Shown: one piece after another, positions 7,116 to 15,095 of the stretch | Position numbering within the stretch: the first letter of the stretch is position 1 | Layout of the letters: every line of letters starts with the position of its first letter | From: Actinomycetota bacterium | Lineage (GTDB): Bacteria; Actinomycetota; Humimicrobiia; Humimicrobiales; Humimicrobiaceae | Assembly: GCA_004376325.1 (NCBI GenBank) | Contig: SOKC01000054.1 | Coordinates: 1 to 16,204, forward strand | Direction of reading: 5' to 3' | Length of the DNA: 16,204 nt | Translations under genes and position numbers: made by a program | The notes under the pieces: model-generated | The model's database searches: none | The model's input: only the letters and a program-made list of their open reading frames with translations | What the model was told of the DNA's origin: nothing

Positions 7116-8207
7116 TTAATCTTTAATTATTTTCTTAAAAAGACCATAAATATAACCGCACATCTTTGAAAGGTCAATTTGTATAAGTAAAAGAGGTATA
7201 AAAAGGATGGATAAAAATTTTTCCACTCCATAAAAACTGCAACTTTCATTACTACTCCAGCCCTTAACTAACTTGCTGTAGGGTTTGAAGACATAAACTA
7301 CAAAAAGCGGTGCCAGTATAATCAGAATCCATTTGTTTAAACAGAATGCGCTAATTAAAATAATTAAAAGGGTTAAAAATGCGCTAAACCTTATAAGATG
7401 ACGGACGGGATACATCCTGCCCATAGCATCACCTTTTGCATATCTGAAGAATTGCCAGAATATTTGAACAGGATTTTTCCTCATTTTCCAGTAAACCACA
7501 GCATCAGGATTAAATCTTATCCTGCAACCCGCAGCTTTTATATTAAAATCAAATTTCATATCCTCACCATAATCCATATCTTCAGGATAACCACCAACAT
7601 CAACCCAGATTTTCTTTTTAAAACTTATATTTCTGGATGAGGGCATATATTTTTCAACCTTTATTTCTCCTCTTGCAGGCACGACACAGACAGCAAGGCA
7701 CTTCTGTATAAAATTCCGGCAAAACGGCAGGTTCAGGCCACCAATTACATTGCATGAAGTATCATCATAAAATCTTGTAATTTCTTTCAACCAATTTTTA
7801 CTCAGAATGCAACCAGCATCGCTTACGCAAATAATCCTGCCCGAGGCATTTTTTATAGCAGTATTTCTTCCCTGTGAAATATTTGCCCCACTTTTTTTAA
7901 TTATTCTGACATTTACAATAGATTTGTTGTTTCTTTTATTTATTTTATCTCTGGCGCTGTCATTTCTGTTATTTAATACTGTTCTAAAATCACCATCTTT
8001 TCGGGAGGCTTTGTTCCTAAAAAATCCTAAAGTAATCTCAAAAGTTTTATCTTTTGAACCACCATCAACTATAATTATCTCACCGGGTAGATAAATTTGC
8101 TCCATCAAACTTTCAAGAAATTCAATAATACTTTTTTCCTCATTGTAAACAGTGGTTATAAAGCTCACATCCGGAAGTATTATTTTTTTATTATCTCCTG
8201 TTATCAT
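7116..8207 (-). CDS. Membrane-anchored family 2 glycosyltransferase
   Basis: A 363-residue GT-A fold enzyme expected to move a sugar from a nucleotide donor to a lipid-linked or surface glycan at the inner face of the membrane. The N-terminal half has the GT2 pattern: VSFITTVYNEE (14-24), EIIIVDGGSKDKT (43-55), SGANISQGRNTAI (106-118), then SDAGC (129-133) in place of the DxD metal site. YGEDMKF (213-219) carries the acidic catalytic region. Three hydrophobic stretches (about 273-290, 293-308, 330-345) indicate a C-terminal membrane anchor. A polar stretch at 64-98, rich in Arg, Lys, Asp and Asn, widens the loop before the third strand. It starts 4 nt after the previous gene, with AAAGG as SD. 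It is the last gene of the cluster. Donor and acceptor cannot be told. Confidence 0.88.
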   Translation of the reverse strand: MITGDNKKIILPDVSFITTVYNEEKSIIEFLESLMEQIYLPGEIIIVDGGSKDKTFEITLGFFRNKASRKDGDFRTVLNNRNDSARDKINKRNNKSIVNVRIIKKSGANISQGRNTAIKNASGRIICVSDAGCILSKNWLKEITRFYDDTSCNVIGGLNLPFCRNFIQKCLAVCVVPARGEIKVEKYMPSSRNISFKKKIWVDVGGYPEDMDYGEDMKFDFNIKAAGCRIRFNPDAVVYWKMRKNPVQIFWQFFRYAKGDAMGRMYPVRHLIRFSAFLTLLIILISAFCLNKWILIILAPLFVVYVFKPYSKLVKGWSSNESCSFYGVEKFLSILFIPLLLIQIDLSKMCGYIYGLFKKIIKD

Positions 8208-8211
8208 ATTT

Positions 8212-9156
8212 TTAACCTTTAAAATATAATCTTAAAACCCTAAAGTACACTGCAAGTCTAGCTCTATTTTTACTTCCAGGTTTAAATATAGATAAAACTA
8301 TAAATAACAGTATTCTGTTTAGAACTCCGGCCAAATAAAGGAAACTCAAGTATCCGGCATAGACTGCAGAGTAGTTTTTCTTAAAATATAGTCTCCTGCT
8401 TTTCCAGATTCCTGCCTCTCTCTCTGCTATATTTCTGGAAGCAATTCCGCTGTCAGCGTGTTCAATAACAAAGTAAGGAAAATAGTAATTTTTATGGCCC
8501 TTTCTGTGTAATTTCAGACAAAGGTCACAATCTTCACTATACATAAAATAATCTTCATCAAACATACCCGCTTCCATAAAATAATCTTTTTTCACAAACA
8601 TAAATGAGCCAGCAACCCAGTCCACTTCCTTCTGACTATTGTGTTCCCACCAGCTTAAAAAATAAGAACCAAAAATACGACTTTTTTTAAATATCCGGTA
8701 TAGAAAATAACTCTCATAAAACTGCCTTGCCAGTGTTGGAAAAGATCTGGAGCTAAGCTGCAGAGTCCCGTCTGAATTTAATATTTTTGCTCCCACAACT
8801 CCTGGTCTGCTGGTTCCATCCTCTTTACTATAAAAATCCACCAGTTCTCCAAGACTGCCGCTTATAAACCTGGTGTCAGGATTTAAAAACAGCAGGTACT
8901 TTCCTTTTGCTTTCAATGCTCCCATATTAGAAGCTCTGGAGAAACCCACATTATTCTTATTTGCAATTAAATAAAAGCTATTATTTTTCTTATCCTGTTC
9001 TTTTAGATACTTTACACTTCCATCATTCGAATTATTATCCACTACCAAAATCTCACAGGTCGATCTATTTTTTCCAGCATGCTCTCTAATACTGCTAATA
9101 CATTTTTTTATAAAATCCAGGCTATTATAATTTACAATTATGATACTAATATCCAA
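8212..9156 (-). CDS. Family 2 glycosyltransferase, rhamnosyltransferase (WbbL)-like
   Basis: A 314-residue GT2 enzyme resembling the WbbL/rhamnosyltransferase group of polysaccharide assembly enzymes. Visible motifs are ISIIIVNYNS (3-12), ILVVDNNSNDGS (36-47), NNVGFSRASN (68-77), the metal-binding NPDT (92-95), EVDWVAGSFMFV (177-188) and the acidic YSEDCDLCLKL (206-216). One hydrophobic segment near 264-291 may anchor it to the membrane. The start is a TTG at 9156 with AGGAG 5 nt upstream; no in-frame ATG fits the conserved N-terminus. It lies 25 nt after the GT4 gene and 4 nt before the next GT2. The sugar specificity suggested by the family name is not established by these motifs. Confidence 0.9.
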   Translation of the reverse strand: MDISIIIVNYNSLDFIKKCISSIREHAGKNRSTCEILVVDNNSNDGSVKYLKEQDKKNNSFYLIANKNNVGFSRASNMGALKAKGKYLLFLNPDTRFISGSLGELVDFYSKEDGTSRPGVVGAKILNSDGTLQLSSRSFPTLARQFYESYFLYRIFKKSRIFGSYFLSWWEHNSQKEVDWVAGSFMFVKKDYFMEAGMFDEDYFMYSEDCDLCLKLHRKGHKNYYFPYFVIEHADSGIASRNIAEREAGIWKSRRLYFKKNYSAVYAGYLSFLYLAGVLNRILLFIVLSIFKPGSKNRARLAVYFRVLRLYFKG

Positions 9157-9161
9157 TAATA

Positions 9162-9166
9162 CTCCT
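9162..9166 (-). promoter_or_regulatory. Ribosome binding site fixing a TTG start
   Basis: The minus strand reads AGGAG here, 5 nt before the TTG at 9156. It decides the start of the downstream GT2 gene, which has no ATG near its conserved N-terminus. Confidence 0.7.
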
Positions 9167-9181
9167 AACTGCTCCTTTTGA

Positions 9182-10807
9182 TTATTCTTTTAAAATTTTG
9201 CTAATTATTGAAATTAAGTCCTTTTTAAAATTAGAATTAGAAAACTTCCTGCAGTTTGAAATTGCATTTTTTCTAACCTTCTCCACATCCACTTCTCCAC
9301 GTATTATCTTTATAGTAATATCTTTAAGTTCCTGCCAGTCCTTAAAAAAGAATCCATCGTACCCATTATTTATAATTTCCTTCTGCCCCCCCTTATTTAT
9401 AACTACAGGAATACATCCAGCCGCCATCGCCTCCACAGTAGTTATTCCAAAATGCTCGAACCTCTCGGGATGAACCTTTTCATCTTCACCCATTCCTGAA
9501 GCATGCCAGAAAATATATGATCTGGCAAAAAGTTCTACTAATTCTCCCCACCCTATATTAGTTATTATTTCTATAGGGTAATTTTTGCTTGCAGCTCTTA
9601 TTTTCTCTACATACTCCAGATGGTCAGCTCTACCCCCCACGCCACCTACTAAATATAAAGTATAACCCCTCATTTCATCTGAATACTGCTCTAATATCTG
9701 CTTGAATGTTTGCGCTAATTCAAGCTGCTTTTTATTGTGATGTTCTGGAAAAAATCTCCCCACACTCAAAATAATTTTTTCCTTCTTCCCTACTTTGAAA
9801 CTATCAATATCAACCGGTGGGAATAAAATAGTGCTTTCACTGCCCCATAGTTTTTTTATCCACTTTTTGGAATATTCTGAGATGGTAATTATCTTATTGT
9901 AAGTTTTTAAAAATGTTAAATCTCTGGGAAAAGCTATAAGAAATAAAGGAATATACCCCAAAATTTTAAGAACAGCTTTTTTAAAAAGGCTTATCCTTCT
10001 CCTGTCATAAACAACTACACCAAGTTTCCTGGAATCTTTAGAACTCCTATCAGTCTCCACAGGGATGAAAGTATCAGACGAGATTAAAACTTCCGGGGCG
10101 TCTCTGGTTAGACTTAATGGGATTTCAGCAGTCTCCTTAGCGCCTTTTACAAGCTCAATATCCTTATTATATAAAAATCCTTTGCTTACTTCTCTATCTC
10201 CAAATAATTTAATATTTACTTTCATTAAACCAAGACCAGTTGCATCAGGATTCTTAAAACCAAGCCTTAAAGGCTGGTTAGATTTTTTTACCTTTAAAAT
10301 TACTCTTCCGCTGCTCCAGCTGCCCCTTCTCAGTAAAAATCTTTTTGGCTCATATAAACCCTCCTCTATTTCTATTTCACCGGAACCCTCCGATAATTTG
10401 CCTGCAAGTTTAAATAACCATCTTGCCGGCAGTCTGAAAAAAAATAGCAAAAACTTATGAATAAATTTAAAATCTACATCAAAAGAAGTCGGGAAATAAC
10501 ATAAATATATATTTTTTTGACCGAACGCAGGAAGTGAACTTAAATAAGTAGCATTTATGAACAGGTCATATTTTTTTGTAATCCTCACAGCATAATCTTC
10601 TGATACGAAAGGGAATATTTTTAAATTTACTCTGCTCAGATCAAGGTTAAGCCTACGGGAAACTTTTTTAAAATCAGCAAATATATCGGTAATCAAATCT
10701 ACTTTAAATTCATTTTGTTTAGATAAGACTTCAGCAATCTTACAGCTATATCGCTCCCCGCCCCCAAATGTCGACAGGTATCTATCATAAATAGCAATCT
10801 TCTTCAT
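9182..10807 (-). CDS. Family 4 glycosyltransferase (ALG11-like) with inserted beta-sandwich-like domain
   Basis: A 541-residue GT-B enzyme. The N-terminal domain has FGGGERY (14-20), the Gly-rich loop found in this group, and YLCYFPTSFD (101-110). The C-terminal donor domain has ILSVGRFFPEHHNKKQ (346-361), ASGMGEDEKVHPERFEHFG and the EX7E motif Glu451-Glu459, then AAGCIPVVINKGGQKEII (462-479). Between the two halves, about residues 140-272, is an extra strand-rich segment with GLYEP, SWSSGRVILKV, a run of short hydrophobic strands, ISSDTFIP and RKLGVVVYD. This looks like a beta-sandwich accessory domain. A similar segment is seen in the preceding GT2. The ATG has AGGA 6 nt upstream and lies 11 nt after the previous stop. 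The acceptor is unknown; the family is known for retaining mannosyl-type transfers. Confidence 0.88.
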   Translation of the reverse strand: MKKIAIYDRYLSTFGGGERYSCKIAEVLSKQNEFKVDLITDIFADFKKVSRRLNLDLSRVNLKIFPFVSEDYAVRITKKYDLFINATYLSSLPAFGQKNIYLCYFPTSFDVDFKFIHKFLLFFFRLPARWLFKLAGKLSEGSGEIEIEEGLYEPKRFLLRRGSWSSGRVILKVKKSNQPLRLGFKNPDATGLGLMKVNIKLFGDREVSKGFLYNKDIELVKGAKETAEIPLSLTRDAPEVLISSDTFIPVETDRSSKDSRKLGVVVYDRRRISLFKKAVLKILGYIPLFLIAFPRDLTFLKTYNKIITISEYSKKWIKKLWGSESTILFPPVDIDSFKVGKKEKIILSVGRFFPEHHNKKQLELAQTFKQILEQYSDEMRGYTLYLVGGVGGRADHLEYVEKIRAASKNYPIEIITNIGWGELVELFARSYIFWHASGMGEDEKVHPERFEHFGITTVEAMAAGCIPVVINKGGQKEIINNGYDGFFFKDWQELKDITIKIIRGEVDVEKVRKNAISNCRKFSNSNFKKDLISIISKILKE

Positions 10808-10818
10808 AAAGTGTCCTG

Positions 10819-12228
10819 TTAAAAACTTCTCATCCAGCTTTTAATAATTCTATCCTGCACCTTACTGCCAGTTCTTATTCTAACTCTATTTATTAAATTC
10901 TTAGGCAGCATATAGAAAAGTTCAAAGAAAATTCTAATCCTGATCGGGATATCAATTCTTTTCTGTCTTTTACCCGCAGGCAATCTGGCAATATAATACA
11001 GGATGTTTATTATATTTGAGAAAATGAATACCAGATAACTCTTAATAAACAAAAACGGCCAACCGCATTTAAAAATCATAAGCAGCCTATTTCTAATCAC
11101 ATGATAGGTAAAATCATAAGACCATTCTTTGCTGGTCCCACAGTGAAAATGTCTTACAATAGATTTAGGAGTAAAGAAATTCTTCCAACCGGCTAATCTG
11201 GATCTCCAGAATAGATCAATATCTTCATAGTAGGTAAAAAAGCTCTCGTCAAAACCGCCGACCTCATCCAGCATTTTTCTATCCACCATAAAGCTGCTCC
11301 CGGAGAGTCCAAAGACTTCTTCTATCCGGTTATATTGCCCTTCATCAAAACTCTCAAAACCCCTATCCTTACTGTAAAAGGATTTATTTATCTTAATCCC
11401 GCAACTATTGATAATGTCTTTCCTGTAAGCAAAAAATCTCTTTGGGATCTTTATTTTTACCGTTTTAGATTTCCTTGACACCTTGATATCTTTAAATATT
11501 TCTTCACCTACTACCAGTTTTAAATGATTGGGTGAAAGATATGATGATACCTTAAACTGTATCTCCAGGTCCTTATTTAGATTCTCTATTGGTACAGCCA
11601 GAATGGCATTATCCTGTGACCAATGATAGATTTTTCCCCTTTCATCTGATTCTGCAGGATAAAATCCATCCAGATACTTAACACTTTCATTTAAAGTGCT
11701 TCGGTAATTGTTATTATTTTCAGCATTGCCAGCTTTTACATCATATATTTGAACCCCCAGTCTCCTGGATTTTCTACTGTCGCCCATCTCTTTTTGATTC
11801 TTGCTATTTGCAATCAGTTGAATAGGTAGATAAGGATAATAAAAGACCACTTTAGGGCCCACCACCCCTATTTTAGAATTATCAGTAGATTGCATGAAAA
11901 TAGACAACATCTCGGACAGCCAGTCTTTTTCAACTACACAGTCGTTATTTATAAGAGCTATATATTTCCCCTTTGAACGGCTAAATCCTTCATTATTACC
12001 TCCAGCATAGCCCTTATTTTCCTTAAGAGCAATTATCTCTACCTGTGGAAATTCTTTTTTCACAAATTCTACAGAACCATCTGTAGAATTATTATCTACC
12101 ATTATTATCTGGATTTTTTTAGGTGAATAATTAAGATCAAATATGGAATTAAAAAGATTGCCTAAAAATTTCTTACCGTTAAAATTTACAGTGATAATTG
12201 ATATCAAAGGATCATCATCTTGCGTCAA
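10819..12228 (-). CDS. Family 2 glycosyltransferase with inserted beta-sandwich-like domain
   Basis: A 469-residue GT2 enzyme, about 150 residues longer than its WbbL-like neighbour. Standard elements are ISIITVNFNGKKFL (9-22), IIMVDNNSTDGS (41-52), NKGYAGGNNEGF (71-82), NNDC (94-97) at the metal site, DRGFESFDEGQYN (288-300), VFGLSGSSFMV (305-315) and FFTYYEDIDLFWR (330-342). The extra length falls around 137-272, with DGFYPAE, YHWSQDNAILAVPI and a series of short strands that suggest a beta-sandwich. About 390-412 is hydrophobic and may touch the membrane. The start is a TTG at 12228 with AAGGTGAG about 8 nt upstream. It lies 33 nt after the small membrane protein gene. Its substrate is not readable from the sequence. 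Confidence 0.88.
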   Translation of the reverse strand: MTQDDDPLISIITVNFNGKKFLGNLFNSIFDLNYSPKKIQIIMVDNNSTDGSVEFVKKEFPQVEIIALKENKGYAGGNNEGFSRSKGKYIALINNDCVVEKDWLSEMLSIFMQSTDNSKIGVVGPKVVFYYPYLPIQLIANSKNQKEMGDSRKSRRLGVQIYDVKAGNAENNNNYRSTLNESVKYLDGFYPAESDERGKIYHWSQDNAILAVPIENLNKDLEIQFKVSSYLSPNHLKLVVGEEIFKDIKVSRKSKTVKIKIPKRFFAYRKDIINSCGIKINKSFYSKDRGFESFDEGQYNRIEEVFGLSGSSFMVDRKMLDEVGGFDESFFTYYEDIDLFWRSRLAGWKNFFTPKSIVRHFHCGTSKEWSYDFTYHVIRNRLLMIFKCGWPFLFIKSYLVFIFSNIINILYYIARLPAGKRQKRIDIPIRIRIFFELFYMLPKNLINRVRIRTGSKVQDRIIKSWMRSF

Positions 12229-12261
12229 TTAAAATTCTCACCTTACTTTCGGCTTAAAATA

Positions 12262-12660
12262 TCATCCTCTGGAAATTACAATAACACCTATAGTTATTAT
12301 AAGAGCACCTGCCCAGCGGATGAGATTCACATCTTCTTTTAATATAAATCTTGAAAGAATAAGTACCATTACATATGTTAAACCAATAAATGGGTAAGCA
12401 AAACTCAAGTCCACTGCAGATAATACTACCAGCCAGATTGCAGCTGAAATAACATATAAAAATAAACCGGATATTACCAGAGGGCTTTTTATTACTCCAA
12501 AAAATAACTGCTTAAGAGCCTCCAAATCGCTGAAATCAACTATCCCAATACGGTTTACACCTATCTTTAGTAATATCTGTCCGGCAACAGCTATGGAAAT
12601 ACTGAACAAAATAAGTAAGATAGAACTTCCCAAACTCAATTTATTTCTCTCCTTAATCAT
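12262..12660 (-). CDS. Small four-helix membrane protein, SMR/ArnE-like
   Basis: A 132-residue protein with four predicted membrane helices (about 11-33, 59-80, 83-105, 113-130), the layout of the small multidrug resistance family. SFAYPFIGLTYV (86-97) and the final helix IRWAGALIITIGVIVIS match the EamA/SMR pattern. The membrane glutamate essential in EmrE is replaced by Gln28 in VAGQILLKIG, as in ArnE-type subunits, which help flip undecaprenyl-phosphate-linked aminoarabinose. With its glycosyltransferase neighbours, a role in moving a lipid-linked sugar across the membrane is more likely than drug export; that is inference. The ATG at 12660 has no SD, while AAGGAG at 12654-12649 sits 9 nt before an in-frame TTG at 12639. 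The true protein may therefore be seven residues shorter. Confidence 0.82.
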   Translation of the reverse strand: MIKERNKLSLGSSILLILFSISIAVAGQILLKIGVNRIGIVDFSDLEALKQLFFGVIKSPLVISGLFLYVISAAIWLVVLSAVDLSFAYPFIGLTYVMVLILSRFILKEDVNLIRWAGALIITIGVIVISRG

Positions 12661-12700
12661 AGTTTTACTGTATTTTTATAACAGACCTGATATTTAAAAT

Positions 12701-15007
12701 CTATGCTTTTTTTGCCAAATAATATTTATTGGATACCGTCAGACCCATTATCCTGTCAATGTTTTCAAAATCCCTCAACAATACTTCAAGTTTCTGATCC
12801 ATATCTATCTTTAGCCCTGATATGCTTTTAGGCTTAAAATCACCTAAAACTTCTCTCAAACTGCTAATATCATAACCCAGGCTTTTAATTTCCATCTGGA
12901 GGGCTCGGAATATATCAAAATATATCAGAAGTAACCTCTTCCGGTTCTTACGGTTTAATTCATTTATTTCCCTATTAATTTGAACCTGAATATTATTATT
13001 AATAGCTTTTACAGACTGGTTATAACTCTTTCTTAAATTCTCAAAATACATACTGGTAAGAAGATACATATATCTTCTCAGTTTTCCCTTTATAGTCCTA
13101 TCTTCAATCAGTCTTTCAGAATCTAAAATATCCAAACGGCTTAAAAGTTTCAAATCCTTAAATTCTTCTTTACTTAATTTTATCTCAAAAAGCTCAAATA
13201 ATTCATTCTTACCATATATCTCATCCATTTCATTTTCACCACTGCTTATTGCCGTGTACTCAATTTTATCCCAGATTCCCTTATCTATGATCTCAAAACC
13301 AGCATTCTTCAATATGAATTCAATAGTAAAATCATCGATCCTTGCACTGGACCTGTTATTCTTCTTACCCTCACCAAAAAGCTTATAAAATCCTCGTTTT
13401 TCAGGGATTGAAAAAAACAACAGACCATCTCTTTTTAGCTTCGAAGCGAGCACATTGGTGAGATCATAGAAAAATTTTGGGGTAATTTTAGAAAAAGCAT
13501 TATTTACAATAATACCATCGAATTTGGCCCTCTGGGTTATTTTAGATTTTAAAATTCCAATCTCATCTAATTTACCGTCCTCATCCTCCAGACTTACAAA
13601 ATCATCATCTACTTCCAGGCAGAATATTTTTCCTACATCACTTTTATCTATAATCTTCTCATCTCTATATTTGTTCGAGGTTATTTTTAAAACATTGCTA
13701 CAACCTTCAAAATTATTCTTTATAATTTTTGAAATTTTGCTATTTTGTAAATCTATAAGCTCAATAATTTTTCTTTTATCAACTGCATAATATGAATTAA
13801 CACAATATTTAACCAGCGGCCTGGTTGCATTCTCCCAATAAAATCTGGGAGCAATTTTATTTAAGTTCTTCCTGTAAATTTCTTTTAAGCTCTTATTGGT
13901 AGCTACGCTTTCCATAACCCTTGCCAGCTGGTTGGTGTCCTCATATTTTACCACTTCACCTATATTTTCAACTTTTACCATTTTAGCTATAGAATCCCCT
14001 TCGGTAGTTATTACCGGAAGCCTTGCCCATATATAATCCATAACCCTCGTTCTATAAGAGAACTCAGTTTCAATCCTCTCGTGATGAATTGACAGTCCGA
14101 CATCTGAACTCATAAGAAGAGCCTGCCTTGATTTGTATGGAGTCCATTCATTAAAAAATACATTCTTCCCATACAAATCAAGTTCTTTGCTTAACCTTAT
14201 TGCCTCTATGCATTTTTTCATTTCAGGAAGCTTTGGATCCGGATGTTTGATTCCCATAAATACTAATTTTATATCCTTTCTGCTTCTTGTAATTTCCCAT
14301 AACGCTTTAATGGCAGTAATAGGATCCAGCCAGTTCCAGATTCCTCCTCCCCATAAAATTATAAAGTCTTCTTCTTTAATATCAGCGATTTCATCCCTTA
14401 TAGATAAGTTTGAGCGCAAAGGAGGTTCGGAAGGTATACCAGAAGATACAATATCTATCAGATTCCTTAAGGTGCTGTCAGAATCATAACTATAAGGATT
14501 TATTCTGCCCACAGCATTTAACATTCCTATCCAGTAATCCCTTTGTTTTTCGCTTGCACAGATAAAGAAATCACCAATTGTGAGTTGAAATTTCAGTATA
14601 TTTAAATTATTTTTATCAATCCTGATCCTTTCTTCCATATTGCTATCCTTAAACATTTCCAGGCTTTCTAAATTAAAAGGATTATAAAGATCTACAATTA
14701 TTTTGCCCTTGAAATTCTTTAAGAAAGGAAAATAGTAAAGAATGTGGCCCTGGATTAATATAATATCTGAATTCTCAACACATCTCTGCAAACTTTTATA
14801 GTTATTTACTTTATACTGCCTGGTTTTAAAGCCTTCAGTATCAATGTCTATCTTATTAGGAGTAAGTAGAGTAACATCCAGATAATTCGACAAAATTTTG
14901 GCAAACTCATAGAATCTTATACCGGGCCCGGCCATCTTTTTACCAATAACGTCGTAACTTATTATGCAGATCTTTGATTGAATTTTTTTACTTGACTCTA
15001 TAGCCAT
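12701..15007 (-). CDS. Family 4 glycosyltransferase fused to a degenerate methyltransferase-like domain and helical tail
   Basis: A 768-residue protein in three parts, counted from the ATG at 15007. Residues about 8-415 are a GT-B glycosyltransferase: KMAGPGIRFYEFAKIL near the N-terminus, ILWGGGIWNWLDP (217-229), then FNEWTPYKSRQA and SYRTRVMDYIWARLPVITTEGD, all typical of one GT4 subgroup. Residues about 428-585 resemble a class I methyltransferase: FDGIIVNNAFSKI, LKRDGLLFFSIP and IEFILKNAGFEII fit. The SAM-binding glycine motif is lost, though, reading VLKITSN where VLEIGCG is expected. Residues about 592-768 are charged and helical, possibly coiled-coil. I chose the ATG at 15007 over in-frame ATGs at 15019 and 15010 because GGGAG lies 5 nt before it. 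Its role in the glycan pathway is inferred from neighbours. Confidence 0.82.
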   Translation of the reverse strand: MAIESSKKIQSKICIISYDVIGKKMAGPGIRFYEFAKILSNYLDVTLLTPNKIDIDTEGFKTRQYKVNNYKSLQRCVENSDIILIQGHILYYFPFLKNFKGKIIVDLYNPFNLESLEMFKDSNMEERIRIDKNNLNILKFQLTIGDFFICASEKQRDYWIGMLNAVGRINPYSYDSDSTLRNLIDIVSSGIPSEPPLRSNLSIRDEIADIKEEDFIILWGGGIWNWLDPITAIKALWEITRSRKDIKLVFMGIKHPDPKLPEMKKCIEAIRLSKELDLYGKNVFFNEWTPYKSRQALLMSSDVGLSIHHERIETEFSYRTRVMDYIWARLPVITTEGDSIAKMVKVENIGEVVKYEDTNQLARVMESVATNKSLKEIYRKNLNKIAPRFYWENATRPLVKYCVNSYYAVDKRKIIELIDLQNSKISKIIKNNFEGCSNVLKITSNKYRDEKIIDKSDVGKIFCLEVDDDFVSLEDEDGKLDEIGILKSKITQRAKFDGIIVNNAFSKITPKFFYDLTNVLASKLKRDGLLFFSIPEKRGFYKLFGEGKKNNRSSARIDDFTIEFILKNAGFEIIDKGIWDKIEYTAISSGENEMDEIYGKNELFELFEIKLSKEEFKDLKLLSRLDILDSERLIEDRTIKGKLRRYMYLLTSMYFENLRKSYNQSVKAINNNIQVQINREINELNRKNRKRLLLIYFDIFRALQMEIKSLGYDISSLREVLGDFKPKSISGLKIDMDQKLEVLLRDFENIDRIMGLTVSNKYYLAKKA

Positions 15008-15012
15008 CATAT

Positions 15013-15017
15013 CTCCC
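15013..15017 (-). promoter_or_regulatory. Ribosome binding site choosing between nearby ATGs
   Basis: The minus strand reads GGGAG here, 5 nt before the ATG at 15007, 2 nt before the ATG at 15010, and inside the coding sequence if the ATG at 15019 is used. Spacing favours 15007 as the start of the long GT4 gene. Confidence 0.6.
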
Positions 15018-15095
15018 ATATTTAAAAATTTATTTTGAAAATCCTTATGTAATTCCCCGGATTCTCAGATAGTTCAATTTAATTTTAAGATGCAA

